64,000 bases of DNA from Flavivirga spongiicola (GCF_030540825.1 NZ_JAUOEO010000001.1:4353001-4417000), one strand, 5' to 3'. Shown: positions 44,212 to 53,246, counted from the first letter of the stretch. The notes: a model not told the origin generated them from the letters alone. Program-made: numbers and translations.

Positions 44212-45864
44212 CTATAATGTCTTTTTAAAAGCAATAGGAAGCCCATAAGACACCTTAACTGTTTGCCCTTGTTGCTTACCAGGTTGCATTTTTGGTAGCA
44301 ATTTAATCATACGTTCAGCTTCTTCTTCCAAACTTTTATCCGGTCCTCTTGATTTGACATTAACAACATGTCCATTAGAATCTATATTAAACATAATGAA
44401 TACACGTCCTTCAATATCATTTCTTAGTGCTTCTTCTGGATAGCGAAAATTGTTAGCTATATGTGATCGTATTTTCTTTTGAAAACATTGTTTAGATTCT
44501 CCTATTTCCTTTCTTTCGCATCCTGGAAAAATAGGACTTAGTTCAATCAAATCAAAAGGTATAGCAATATTCTTATTTATTACTTTGTTTTTTGCCTTTT
44601 TATTCTCAATTTCTGCTTTTTTTGCATCAGCAATAAATGTTTTTGAACGATTACCTACAGAAAGCATGTTTAAAAATTCTTTATTGGCATACCAATTTTC
44701 CAAAGCAGCATTGTTAGCATCATTCTTTGAAAACACATATCCTCTACAATTTTTGAAATGCATATCTGTAACCTTAATTTTTTCTAAATTTGGTTGATCT
44801 ACTTGAATTTCATCTTCTAAAACAATTGCCGGCTTAAAACCAGAAATCATGCTTTTAGTTATGTTGAGCAAAGTATTATGTCCTACATAAACGCCTTCTT
44901 TTATCAATCCCGATTGAATATCAAATTCGAAATCCTTACTATTATTAACTAACGTTAAATTTTCAGCAACTAAGGATGTACCCTTTTTAGAAAAATCAAT
45001 ATCATCCTTTTTATCATAAGACCTTATATCTAAACATCTTGCGCCTCTGCTGTTGGATATATAAGGAAATCTAATAGCTAATGAATTAAGTAACTGAGAT
45101 TGAGCACCAAAGTTAAGATTAAAATCACTTCCATTAGCTCTATAAGAAACCATATTTTTTAAATTGGTCTCTCCTCCCCAAACTTTAAAAGATTCTCCAG
45201 CAGAATAACTTACCATCACATTTTCTACAATTGTTTCGTTACCTACTCCTGCCAATAATAAACCACTAAAACTGTTTATTGTATATGTTTTTTTACCCGC
45301 ATATTCTATTCTTACAAATCTTAAAATACCAGAATTACTTGTAACGTTTTCACCTCCATAATTTGTGTTTTTATAATATTCCGGGGATAATTCTGGATAA
45401 AAAGAAGAAACGGAAGCTCTTCCAAATTTGTTTAAGGGAGCATCGCCCAATAAAATTATACCTCCCCAATCTCCAGGTTTTTTAACACTTTTATTAGATG
45501 TAAAAACAATAGGATCTGTTACTAAACCGTCTGCAATTATGCTTGCTCCTTTGGCAATAGTTAAAGATGCTTTTGTCTCATGATCTCCAATTATTACTGT
45601 GCCAGGTTCTATAGTAAGAGTAACACCTTCTTTTACAAAAACATGTCCTAACAATAAGTAAGTTTCTCTTTTATAAAGTTGAATATCTTCAGCAATTTCA
45701 CCTGTTAATATCTGTGTAGGCTCATTATTATCGGCTAAATTTGGTTTGAAATCTGTCCAATGTTTTAACCATTCATTCTTAGTTATTATTTCTTCTTCCT
45801 GTTGAGCATTCGTACTGTAAATTATCAAAAAAAAGACCCAAAATACTATGTAAAAATTTTTCAT
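44212..45864 (-). CDS. Secreted beta-helix-like protein fused to a TonB C-terminal domain
   Basis: A 550-residue protein with a signal peptide (IYSTNAQQ). Residues ~60-380 resemble the single-stranded right-handed beta-helix of flavobacterial surface proteins (LTIEPGTVIIGDHETKASLTI, WGGIILLGDAPLNKFG, LRFVRIEYAGK). Residues ~455-548 form a TonB_C domain (FRYPEEALRNDIEGRVFIMFNIDSNGHV, MIKLLPKMQPGKQQG). Standard TonB has an inner-membrane anchor and proline linker; neither is seen. This is therefore probably a periplasmic or surface protein that borrowed the TonB_C fold. A tandem operator-like repeat overlaps its promoter. Confidence 0.82.
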   Translation of the reverse strand: MKNFYIVFWVFFLIIYSTNAQQEEEIITKNEWLKHWTDFKPNLADNNEPTQILTGEIAEDIQLYKRETYLLLGHVFVKEGVTLTIEPGTVIIGDHETKASLTIAKGASIIADGLVTDPIVFTSNKSVKKPGDWGGIILLGDAPLNKFGRASVSSFYPELSPEYYKNTNYGGENVTSNSGILRFVRIEYAGKKTYTINSFSGLLLAGVGNETIVENVMVSYSAGESFKVWGGETNLKNMVSYRANGSDFNLNFGAQSQLLNSLAIRFPYISNSRGARCLDIRSYDKKDDIDFSKKGTSLVAENLTLVNNSKDFEFDIQSGLIKEGVYVGHNTLLNITKSMISGFKPAIVLEDEIQVDQPNLEKIKVTDMHFKNCRGYVFSKNDANNAALENWYANKEFLNMLSVGNRSKTFIADAKKAEIENKKAKNKVINKNIAIPFDLIELSPIFPGCERKEIGESKQCFQKKIRSHIANNFRYPEEALRNDIEGRVFIMFNIDSNGHVVNVKSRGPDKSLEEEAERMIKLLPKMQPGKQQGQTVKVSYGLPIAFKKTL

Positions 45865-45893
45865 GTTAAATAATTGCTAATTATTATATGCTC

Positions 45894-45924
45894 TAAACGT
45901 ACAATTACAGCCCATGAAATGCAA
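45894..45924 (-). promoter_or_regulatory. Promoter of the beta-helix/TonB_C gene
   Basis: On the minus strand TTG (45922-45924) and TACGTTTA (45894-45901) are exactly 20 bases apart. The -7 box differs from TAnnTTTG only in the last base. The transcript would start about 20 nt before the ATG at 45864. Confidence 0.55.
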
Positions 45925-45943
45925 ATTTTATCGACGAAATGCA
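45915..45943 (-). promoter_or_regulatory. Operator-like direct repeat of GAAATGCA
   Basis: GAAATGCA occurs at 45916-45923 and 45936-45943, 20 bp apart (two helical turns). The promoter-proximal copy overlaps the -33 TTG. This layout is like that of LytTR-family activator sites. The binding protein is not known. Confidence 0.4.
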
Positions 45944-46129
45944 TGATTTTTTAAATACAACCCCTTATACTGTTTATATTTTCCTACTAAAACCAGTTGT
46001 TCGTTTAATTACTTCTATAACTTTAACATTACAAATCATACGAATTCAGATACTTAAAAAATTATCTGGTCGAGTACTTCGTCTTCGCTCCTTTAGGATA
46101 AACTAAAATCGAGACTTATTAAAACTTGA

Positions 46130-46252
46130 GATTATTTAAAGGTTATAGCCAAGAGTATAAAAGGGTTTTCAAATGAGATCGTAATTGTTGATAAAGAAGA
46201 ATATGATGAATTAGCAGCGGATGGAAAAGAATTATTATTTGAAGATATTTAA
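46130..46252 (+). pseudogene. Startless coding remnant (40 codons)
   Basis: An open frame between a TGA and a TAA reads as protein-like sequence (KVIAKSIKGFSNEIVIVDKE, then EYDELAADGKELLF). It has no start codon and no neighbouring partner on this strand. It is probably the tail of a lost small gene. Family not recognised. Confidence 0.35.
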
Positions 46253-46324
46253 TAATATAATTATCAACAAAGCCTAAACATTGTTAAAACACAATTAGGT
46301 CCAATCATTAAACAAAATCCATAA

Positions 46325-47536
46325 TCACTCATTCAACACCTCACCAACAAATGCCTCAAACTCCTTTCTAAAAGCAACGTACTTATCTCCAGTAGCTGGC
46401 CCATTAAACCCAGTATGAATCTTCCTTACCACTCTTTTTTTATCAATAAAAATAGTAGTTGGATAAGACAACACATGGTTAAGCATGGGTAGCTTCTCTT
46501 GTGCCTTAACCTTACTTGAAGAACCGTATTGTGCTAACAAAACAGGATATGCAATACCTGTTTTATCTTTTAAGCGTTTAATATTACTAAAAGCAGCATC
46601 TTCAGTTTTCACATACTCAAAAGCCAAAGCTACTATTTCTATATCCTTATCGCGATTGTTTTTATAAAATTCTGAATAAAACTTACTTTCATCTAAACAG
46701 TTAGGACACCAGGTACCCATAATTTGAACCAAAACGGTCTTATTCTTAAAACGTGCATCGTTTAAAGAAACCATCATTCCAGTTTCATCAGGAAATGAAA
46801 ATTCAACTTTATCATAACCTTCTTTTAGAAAGGTAAGAGTATTGGCATCCGGTAACTCATAAGTGTTGTTACGTTTAGCCACAAAGGGTTCCTGAAAATG
46901 ATCTCCAGAATAGAATGTACCAACCATGGAGCTATCGGTCACCATAGCGGAGAAAAAAAAGGCATGTGCACCATCAAAAGTTGATAACTTAAGTTGATTT
47001 CCATCCAATACACCTTCCAAATAGCGATAATCGCCTGTGGTTGTTCTAAAAGTTCCTGTTACCATATTCCCATTCTGACTAAAAATCCCTTTTGCTATGT
47101 ATTTGTTGGCATCAGAATCCGGACTAAAAACTGTCTCCCAATTTCCAGAAATATCATGTTTAGCATTTTCTGAGGTATCAAACCGAGTCCTGTTTTTTTC
47201 AGCAGAGAACCCCATGACTCTGTTTAAGCCTGCTTTCACAAAACGCCCCACCAACTTATTGTTTTCAATTTTAGCAACTAAATAGCCTTCAAAAACGGGC
47301 ATTCTTATAAATACTGAGTCATTTTTATAGGTAACATCATCAACTTCAATAACTTCTTCGGCATTTAAAATATGTAATTTATTTTCAGAAATCACCTTAA
47401 AATTAAATGGTAAATCGGCTGTCTCATTTACTTTTAATAAAGCACGGTATGTACCTGTCTTGAGCTTATTTATTTTAATGTCCTGTTTACAAGCAAAGAC
47501 AAAAAGAGTTAATAGTGTTATGATGATATGTTTCAT
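46325..47536 (-). CDS. TlpA-like thiol-disulphide oxidoreductase lipoprotein
   Basis: A 403-residue protein with lipobox VFAC (Cys ~16). The N-terminal ~20-245 is a beta-rich domain with repeated turns (GTYRALLKVN, GTFRTTTGDYRYLEGVLDG, GTFYSGDHFQEP). A C-terminal thioredoxin fold of the TlpA/AhpC-TSA type has the redox motif WCPNC (~274-278) and the cis-Pro segment SYPTTIFIDK. It probably reduces disulphides in the periplasm or on the outer membrane. Single gene, divergent from pheT. Confidence 0.88.
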   Translation of the reverse strand: MKHIIITLLTLFVFACKQDIKINKLKTGTYRALLKVNETADLPFNFKVISENKLHILNAEEVIEVDDVTYKNDSVFIRMPVFEGYLVAKIENNKLVGRFVKAGLNRVMGFSAEKNRTRFDTSENAKHDISGNWETVFSPDSDANKYIAKGIFSQNGNMVTGTFRTTTGDYRYLEGVLDGNQLKLSTFDGAHAFFFSAMVTDSSMVGTFYSGDHFQEPFVAKRNNTYELPDANTLTFLKEGYDKVEFSFPDETGMMVSLNDARFKNKTVLVQIMGTWCPNCLDESKFYSEFYKNNRDKDIEIVALAFEYVKTEDAAFSNIKRLKDKTGIAYPVLLAQYGSSSKVKAQEKLPMLNHVLSYPTTIFIDKKRVVRKIHTGFNGPATGDKYVAFRKEFEAFVGEVLNE

Positions 47537-47726
47537 GTGTTTATATTTATTGTTTTTTATTTGTCACATGTAGCATCCATACAATCATTGTTCTTGGATA
47601 TCGAACTTTTAGTTATGGATGTTTCATAAAAGATCGTTTGAATTACATTATTCGAAATAACAACTTAATACTAACAAATAAAAGATAATAATTATACTTT
47701 TTAAGCCCACAAATTACAAGCAATAT

Positions 47727-47756
47727 TTGAATGCTAGCTTCAATATTTTATCTTTG
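47727..47756 (+). promoter_or_regulatory. Bacteroidota-type promoter of pheT
   Basis: TTG at 47727-47729 and TATCTTTG at 47749-47756 are 19 bases apart. The start site would be near 47763, 18 nt before the ATG. Confidence 0.85.
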
Positions 47757-47780
47757 CACTCTTAAAATGGTAAATTTTTT

Positions 47781-50207
47781 ATGAAAATTTCTTACAATTG
47801 GTTAAAACAGTTTTTAAAAACCGAGTGGACACCAGAACAAACTAGCGAATTGCTTACTGATTTGGGGCTTGAAGTTGAAGGTGTTGAAACCTATCAATCT
47901 GTTAAAGGAGGACTGGAAGGTGTCGTTATTGGAAAGGTTTTAACCAGTGTTAAACACCCTAATGCCGATAAACTAAAAATAACAACTGTAAATATAGGAG
48001 GCGAATCTCCTTTACAAATAGTTTGTGGTGCACCAAATGTGGGTGTTGGACAAAAAGTACCCGTTGCTACTATTGGAACGACTTTGTATAATGAAGAAGG
48101 TGACCCCTGGACTATAAAAAAAGGCAAAATACGTGGTGAAGAAAGTCATGGAATGATTTGTGCTGAAGATGAGCTAGGCTTAGGGAAATCTCATGATGGC
48201 ATCATGGTTTTAGATGCCGCCGTTAAAGTGGGAACACCAGCTGCCGATCTTTTTGATATAGAAAACGATCAGGTATTCGAAATTGGGTTGACCCCCAACA
48301 GAGCAGATGCTATGAGCCATTTAGGAACAGCACGTGACCTAAAAGCTGGTTTAGTTCAAAAAGATATCAATTTAGAGCTTATCACACCATCAGTAAGTTC
48401 TTTTCGTATTGATAATCGTACACTTAAAATTGATATAGATGTAAAAAATAAAGATCTGGCACCTCGCTACTGTGGTGTTACTATATCTGGACTAAAAGTT
48501 AAAGAATCTCCTGCCTGGTTACAACACCGGTTAAAAGCGATCGGTTTAAGCCCAATAAATAATATCGTTGATGCTACAAACTATGTATTACACGATTTAG
48601 GACAGCCATTACATGCTTTTGATGCTGTAAAGATCTCTGGTAATAAAGTTGAAGTAAAAACTTTAGCTGCAGGAACAAAGTTTACGACCTTAGATGGTGT
48701 AGAACGTGAATTACACGAAGATGATTTAATGATCTGTGATGCCGAAAAACCGATGTGTATTGCTGGAGTTTTTGGAGGTATTGATTCTGGAGTTACCGAA
48801 GCTACAACCAGTATCTTTTTAGAAAGTGCTTATTTTAATCCTGTTAGCATCCGTAAGTCTGCTAAAAGACACGGATTAAATACAGATGCTTCTTTTAGAT
48901 TTGAACGCGGTATTGATCCTAATATTACAGAATATGCATTAAAACGTGCCACCTTATTGATTCAAGAAATAGCAGGTGGAGAAATTACCAGCGATTTAAT
49001 TGACCTATATCCGAATAAAATTAAAGATTTTGAGGTTCGGTTAAGCTTTGAGAACGCTAAAAAACTAATTGGAGAAGAGATTCCTAAAGAAGTTATTAAA
49101 CGTATTTTATCATCATTAGATATAAAAGTAAACAATGTTACCGAAGCTGGTTTAGGTTTAACCGTACCTGCTTATAGAAATGATGTACAAAGAGAAGCTG
49201 ATATTATTGAAGAAATATTGCGTGTGTATGGATACAACAATATCAATACGACGAAAAAATTAAACGCTTCTATTTCGGGAACATCAAAGTTTGAAGATTA
49301 TAAAATACAAAATACCATAGGAAATCAATTGGTCTCACAAGGTTTCTATGAAATCCTTTCTAATTCATTAACGACTCCGGATTACACAGCCTTAAGCGAA
49401 CAATTGAAGGAAGAACACAATATTAGTATACTAAACGCTCTAAGTAATGATTTGTCCATTTTAAGGCAATCTCTATTATTTTCTGGCCTGGAAGCTATAT
49501 CGTTTAACATTAATAGAAAACGTGCAGATTTAAAGTTGTTTGAATATGGTAAAACATATCATGGTTTTGGTGACAAAAGAGAAGAATTAAAACATTTATC
49601 ACTTTTTGTAACTGGAAACCAAATCATAGAGAATTGGCATAGTACGAGTAAAAAGAGTGATTTCTTTTTAATTAAAGGGTACATTATTGCTGTACTTCAA
49701 CGCTTAGGTATTTCGAGATTTAATGAAACTCCTGTCAAAAATGACTTTTTTAGTGAAGGTCTTGAATTTAACCAGGGAAAAACTAAATTAGTTGACTTTG
49801 GATTAATAAAAAAACCAATCCTTAAACATTTTGATATTTCTCAAGAAGTATTATTTGCAAATTTTAATTGGGATGCCATTCTGGATTTAGTTAAGCATAA
49901 CAAGATTAAATTTAAGGCGATTCCCAAATACCCGGAAGTACGTCGTGATTTTGCTTTATTATTAGATAAAAAAGTCACTTTTGAATCTATTTATAAAATA
50001 GCAAAGCAAAGTGAGAAACAATTATTAAAAAATGTCAATTTATTTGATGTTTATCAAGGGAAAAAATTGCCAAAAGGTAAAAAAAGTTACGCTGTTAGTT
50101 TTACGTTACAAGACGAAAACAAAACCCTTACTGATAAGCAAATTGATAAAATAATGAACAAGTTGCAAACTAATTTTGAAAAGCAGCTTGGTGCCGAGCT
50201 GCGATAA
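47781..50207 (+). CDS. pheT: Phenylalanine-tRNA ligase beta subunit
   Basis: An 808-residue subunit of the (alpha-beta)2 enzyme. The order is: N-terminal tRNA-binding (EMAP-like) domain (~40-150, HPNADKLKITTVNIG), B3/B4 editing domain (~210-390, with GGIDSGVTEATTSIFLE), B5 domain (~400-470), catalytic-like core, and C-terminal FDX-ACB domain (~715-808, KYPEVRRDFALLLD). Length and order are typical. pheS is not adjacent. The PAP2 gene starts 1 base after its stop. Confidence 0.97.
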   Translation: MKISYNWLKQFLKTEWTPEQTSELLTDLGLEVEGVETYQSVKGGLEGVVIGKVLTSVKHPNADKLKITTVNIGGESPLQIVCGAPNVGVGQKVPVATIGTTLYNEEGDPWTIKKGKIRGEESHGMICAEDELGLGKSHDGIMVLDAAVKVGTPAADLFDIENDQVFEIGLTPNRADAMSHLGTARDLKAGLVQKDINLELITPSVSSFRIDNRTLKIDIDVKNKDLAPRYCGVTISGLKVKESPAWLQHRLKAIGLSPINNIVDATNYVLHDLGQPLHAFDAVKISGNKVEVKTLAAGTKFTTLDGVERELHEDDLMICDAEKPMCIAGVFGGIDSGVTEATTSIFLESAYFNPVSIRKSAKRHGLNTDASFRFERGIDPNITEYALKRATLLIQEIAGGEITSDLIDLYPNKIKDFEVRLSFENAKKLIGEEIPKEVIKRILSSLDIKVNNVTEAGLGLTVPAYRNDVQREADIIEEILRVYGYNNINTTKKLNASISGTSKFEDYKIQNTIGNQLVSQGFYEILSNSLTTPDYTALSEQLKEEHNISILNALSNDLSILRQSLLFSGLEAISFNINRKRADLKLFEYGKTYHGFGDKREELKHLSLFVTGNQIIENWHSTSKKSDFFLIKGYIIAVLQRLGISRFNETPVKNDFFSEGLEFNQGKTKLVDFGLIKKPILKHFDISQEVLFANFNWDAILDLVKHNKIKFKAIPKYPEVRRDFALLLDKKVTFESIYKIAKQSEKQLLKNVNLFDVYQGKKLPKGKKSYAVSFTLQDENKTLTDKQIDKIMNKLQTNFEKQLGAELR

Positions 50208-50208
50208 T

Positions 50209-51063
50209 ATGACATTGCAAAAAGTTTTTTTTCTAACCTTTATATTCTTTGCCTCATTTAAATTGAGCGCACAGAAAATACACTTGAAAAAAACTAAAGA
50301 CACAGCTTCTGTAATTCAATTAGCTGGCTACGATGCTAAACAAGCTCTTTTAGGTATTAAGCATTCTTTTACCCGGCCTTTTCATTGGAAAAAGAAAGAT
50401 TTTACAACTTTAGGAGCAATAAGTCTGGGGCTCTTTGGACTTTCTACTATAGATGATGAAGGTAGTGCTTTTTTTATTCGTCAAGAACCCTATGTGCCAA
50501 ATGTATTTCAGGAAGCAGGCACCAGATTTGGCAGCCCGCAAGTTTATTTTATTGCAAATGCCGGATTGTATGGTTTTGGTTTATTGACTAAAAATGAAAA
50601 GATTAGAAAAACAAGTGTATTAATTATTTCATCTTCATTTACCACGGGACTCATACAAAGCTTTAGCAAAACTGCTTTCGGTAGAGTCCGACCTAAAAAC
50701 GGCTATAAAAGCACAGAATTTCGATTTTGGTCGAAAGAACCTCAATTTCATTCATTTCCATCCGGACATACTGTTTTATCTATGACCATGACTCATGCTA
50801 TCGCGAAACAATTTGACAATGTATGGTCTAAAGTTGGTATATATACACTAGGTTCTATAGTTCCTATTTCAAGATTGTTTGCAGGTGTACACTGGCTTAC
50901 AGATGTTGCCTTAGGAACTGTAATAAGTATTGCTGTTGTTGATTCTGTAGATAAATTTCTATTCAATACAAAAGCTTATAACGATTCTGTAAAAGAAAAG
51001 AATCGTATTTCTTGGAAACTCCATTTTACAGGAAATAAAATTGGGATTATAGGTGTATTTTAA
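50209..51063 (+). CDS. PAP2-family membrane phosphatase
   Basis: A 284-residue protein with a signal peptide (MTLQKVFFLTFIFFASFKLS-AQ). I start at 50209: an earlier in-frame ATG at 50176 lies inside pheT and before the signal. The three acid-phosphatase motifs are present: KTAFGRVRP (~157), PSGH (~184) and SRLFAGVHWLTD (~224). Members dephosphorylate lipid phosphates such as undecaprenyl-PP, PG-P or lipid A. It is coupled to pheT through a 1-base gap. Substrate not determined. Confidence 0.9.
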   Translation: MTLQKVFFLTFIFFASFKLSAQKIHLKKTKDTASVIQLAGYDAKQALLGIKHSFTRPFHWKKKDFTTLGAISLGLFGLSTIDDEGSAFFIRQEPYVPNVFQEAGTRFGSPQVYFIANAGLYGFGLLTKNEKIRKTSVLIISSSFTTGLIQSFSKTAFGRVRPKNGYKSTEFRFWSKEPQFHSFPSGHTVLSMTMTHAIAKQFDNVWSKVGIYTLGSIVPISRLFAGVHWLTDVALGTVISIAVVDSVDKFLFNTKAYNDSVKEKNRISWKLHFTGNKIGIIGVF

Positions 51064-51434
51064 CTGTTTTGTTCTCAATATTATTCTACAACGTGCGGTT
51101 ACATGACCTCAAAAGCATATCATAAGATCTCTTAAAATAGCTTTTCTGAGTTGAGATAAAAGGTTTAGAAAGTTAAAACTAAATACTGGACACGAATGAC
51201 ACAAATTCACACGAATCTAATACTTTATGGCGTAGATTGGACCCAACATGTACACAAATCCCTAACTGTACAGGTTTGAAATCTGTCGATAGACAGATTA
51301 ATTAGTGAAAATCTGTGGTATTCGTGTCTTTTTTAAAGATGTGTACACACGGCAGTTTTCAAAAGGGAGGAACAAGTTTGGCTTATATTAATGATAATTA
51401 CTACGTCGCTCTTAAGCATTATTCGCCTATAATA
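51064..51434. other. Intergenic region holding a nested inverted-repeat element
   Basis: The 371-bp gap between the convergent PAP2 and secreted-protein genes has no supported ORF. Its centre (51189-51334) is a structured element listed separately; the flanks look like plain AT-rich sequence. Confidence 0.6.
51189..51334 (+). repeat. Nested inverted repeat ending in a T-run
   Basis: The outer arms 51189-51210 and 51305-51328 pair imperfectly (the outer 9 bp, GACACGAAT with ATTCGTGTC, are exact). Inside, AATCTGTC (51280-51287) and GACAGATT (51292-51299) form a perfect 8-bp stem with a 4-nt loop. Six T residues follow the outer arm, so it could end the pheT-PAP2 transcript. The 94-nt interior is unusually long for a simple terminator. 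Confidence 0.65.
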
Positions 51435-52052
51435 CTAAAAAGTAATCAATAACTTATTTGATGCTGCATTTAGCTTCTCTTGTGCTGTCATATTACCAGC
51501 TCCTACCCAATTATCAATATAAGAACCAATTTCTACACTATTTGTTGATCCTAAAAATGAAGCTGCCAAAACTTTCACCCGAACAGTATAAGTTCCTGCA
51601 TCCAGATTAATAGCATGCGAAAATTTAGAAGCATTCATTAAAAGTCTATAGTTACTACCTCCTGGATTATGAATCATAGGAAAATAATTAGAGGATGCCA
51701 CATCATTAACACCATTAACTTCAAGAATAGTAAACATCTGTGCAAAACCAGAAGATGATGATGAATTAGCCTGACCTGCAAACAAGGTCCAATCTATTTT
51801 TACAATTTTATTTTCTGAAACTGTAAACGTAGTAGTCAAATCCGGTACATTAAGCCATTGACTATCACTTGAAGCATTAATTTCTAAGGAATTATTAGAA
51901 ATAATGACGGTTGGTAGGACTACATTATTACTATTTACACTATCAATATCTGATACTAACGAACTACCTGATGTTATAGTGCCAATACCAACTTGAGTGT
52001 AAGCAATAGAAATAAAACAAAAAAGAATAAAGGTTAGAGTAGGTTTTTTCAT
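51435..52052 (-). CDS. Secreted hypothetical beta-sandwich protein
   Basis: A 205-residue protein with a signal peptide (MKKPTLTFILFCFISIAYTQ). I start at 52052, since the in-frame ATG 13 codons upstream would precede the signal with MYTCPSLIKPKPK. The mature part begins VGIGTIT, typical of flavobacterial secreted structural proteins. It continues with Ser/Asn-rich strands (FTVSENKIVKIDWTLFAGQ, INLDAGTYTVRVKVL). It may be a collagen-tail/C1q-like or tail-fibre-like surface protein. Function unknown. Confidence 0.7.
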   Translation of the reverse strand: MKKPTLTFILFCFISIAYTQVGIGTITSGSSLVSDIDSVNSNNVVLPTVIISNNSLEINASSDSQWLNVPDLTTTFTVSENKIVKIDWTLFAGQANSSSSSGFAQMFTILEVNGVNDVASSNYFPMIHNPGGSNYRLLMNASKFSHAINLDAGTYTVRVKVLAASFLGSTNSVEIGSYIDNWVGAGNMTAQEKLNAASNKLLITF

Positions 52053-52564
52053 TTTAGGTTTTGGTTTAATTAGGGAAGGGCAAGTATACATAAAAATGAA
52101 ACAATCTACAACTAACTGATTACAAATACGTTAAACCACAATAGTTTCATTAAAAACGTTTACCTATCTTACACATAAACAAGGAAAATATACAACAATA
52201 AATAACGTATTTACATCAAAAATATAACACTAATATTTACAAATAAAAGATTTAAATTCTTACCAAATCTGATTTGTAAAGACTTCTTTTTATATGGCAT
52301 TAATACTTAAAACAGTTCGGAAATATACCCCAACAGTTCTTCTAATTTTATGTAATACCAAATAAACTTTAAAATAACGCTAATAATTCATTTCTATCGC
52401 ACACATATTTCGTAATAAAATCTAAGCATAGCTTAAGCTACGGTTCTGTTTTATTACGAAATATGTGCACGCTATATTCTAAACTATTTTAGCACTATTT
52501 TAAAATCTATTTGGTATAATTAAAATTTCGTATATTTAATAGAACTCATAAAACCGATATATCT
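52053..52564. other. 512-bp intergenic region with a large nested palindrome
   Basis: No ORF is supported between the leftward secreted-protein gene and the rightward DUF2007 gene. Besides the element at 52356-52516 I note only a short CAAATC-T-GATTTG palindrome near 52264-52276 in AT-rich sequence. Confidence 0.6.
52356..52516 (-). repeat. 161-bp nested palindromic element (possible MITE or structured RNA)
   Basis: The outer arms are 52356-52381 and 52491-52516 (26 bp, 4 differences). The inner arms 52402-52420 and 52449-52467 are perfect over 19 bp and extend outward about 6 bp with G-U pairs. The apex has a 12-bp palindrome TAGCTTAAGCTA (52429-52440). All four outer-arm differences are C/A mismatches on the plus strand but G-U pairs in a minus-strand RNA. 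No coding potential. Confidence 0.8.
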
Positions 52565-52804
52565 ATGACAGATTCAAATTATATAAAAATATTTACTGGG
52601 GATTTTATAATTGTTCAACGTATTACTAATGAGTTAAAATCTATTAATATCAATGCCATTGTTAAAGATGCAACCGAATCTGCTCGTTTAGCTGGTTTTG
52701 GAGGTGGTATCGTTCCAGGGTTTCAAGAGGTTTTTGTAAATAAAGATGAGCTTGATAGAGCTGTACTTATTGTTCAAAACATAACTTCTGAATCACAAGC
52801 ATAA
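52565..52804 (+). CDS. DUF2007 small protein
   Basis: A 79-residue cytoplasmic protein matching DUF2007 ('putative signal transducing protein'). It has KIFTGDFIIVQRITNELKS and INAIVKDATES, then a Gly-rich loop (AGFGGGIVPGFQEVFV) and a final helix. The fold is a small ferredoxin-like alpha/beta domain related to PII-like or amino-acid-binding modules. The function is not established. It is convergent with the DUF3995 gene. Confidence 0.88.
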   Translation: MTDSNYIKIFTGDFIIVQRITNELKSININAIVKDATESARLAGFGGGIVPGFQEVFVNKDELDRAVLIVQNITSESQA

Positions 52805-52823
52805 AAATTAAAGAAAAGGAAGC

Positions 52824-53246
52824 TTATTTTAATATTTGCATTAAAATCCCTATTATACCAATAAAAAAGCATAAAGGCGAGTAGACTTTAGTGTCTAACT
52901 GTCCAAAGGCTGTATGCTTTATTTTTTTAAAAAAGCCTATATATTTAAATTCGCCAACCGACCTTAGAATAAATACAGTTGGAATTAACCAACTTCCATA
53001 TTTCAAAACCCAACTTGGTAGATCAAATCTTATAAGATCAGCTTTTATTAAATAAAAAAAGGAAAAACACATCAGGCATAATCCAACGATAGCACTATCC
53101 AACTTTTTTGGATTTAACACGCGTTCTCCTGTTTCTTTTGTAGGTAAGGATTCAGCAAATCCAAATGTGCCACCTATCACCCAATTTAAATGAATAATTC
53201 CCAGAATAAAAAAGATAAAACTCAATATCAATGGCAACGTTATCAT
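52824..53246 (-). CDS. DUF3995 integral membrane protein
   Basis: A 140-residue protein with four predicted transmembrane helices (~4-22, ~52-70, ~83-97, ~120-138) and the DUF3995 features HLNWVIGGTFGFAESLP and SVGEFKYIGFFK. Function unknown. It follows the ABC-F gene by 26 bp on the same strand and is probably co-transcribed with it. Confidence 0.85.
   Translation of the reverse strand: MITLPLILSFIFFILGIIHLNWVIGGTFGFAESLPTKETGERVLNPKKLDSAIVGLCLMCFSFFYLIKADLIRFDLPSWVLKYGSWLIPTVFILRSVGEFKYIGFFKKIKHTAFGQLDTKVYSPLCFFIGIIGILMQILK

Larger units (their letters stand above)
45865..46324. other. Intergenic region with promoter, operator-like repeats and a gene remnant
   Basis: This 460-bp gap holds the promoter and direct repeats of the leftward beta-helix/TonB_C gene (45894-45943) and a startless coding fragment (46130-46252). 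I see nothing else in it beyond AT-rich sequence. Confidence 0.6.
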
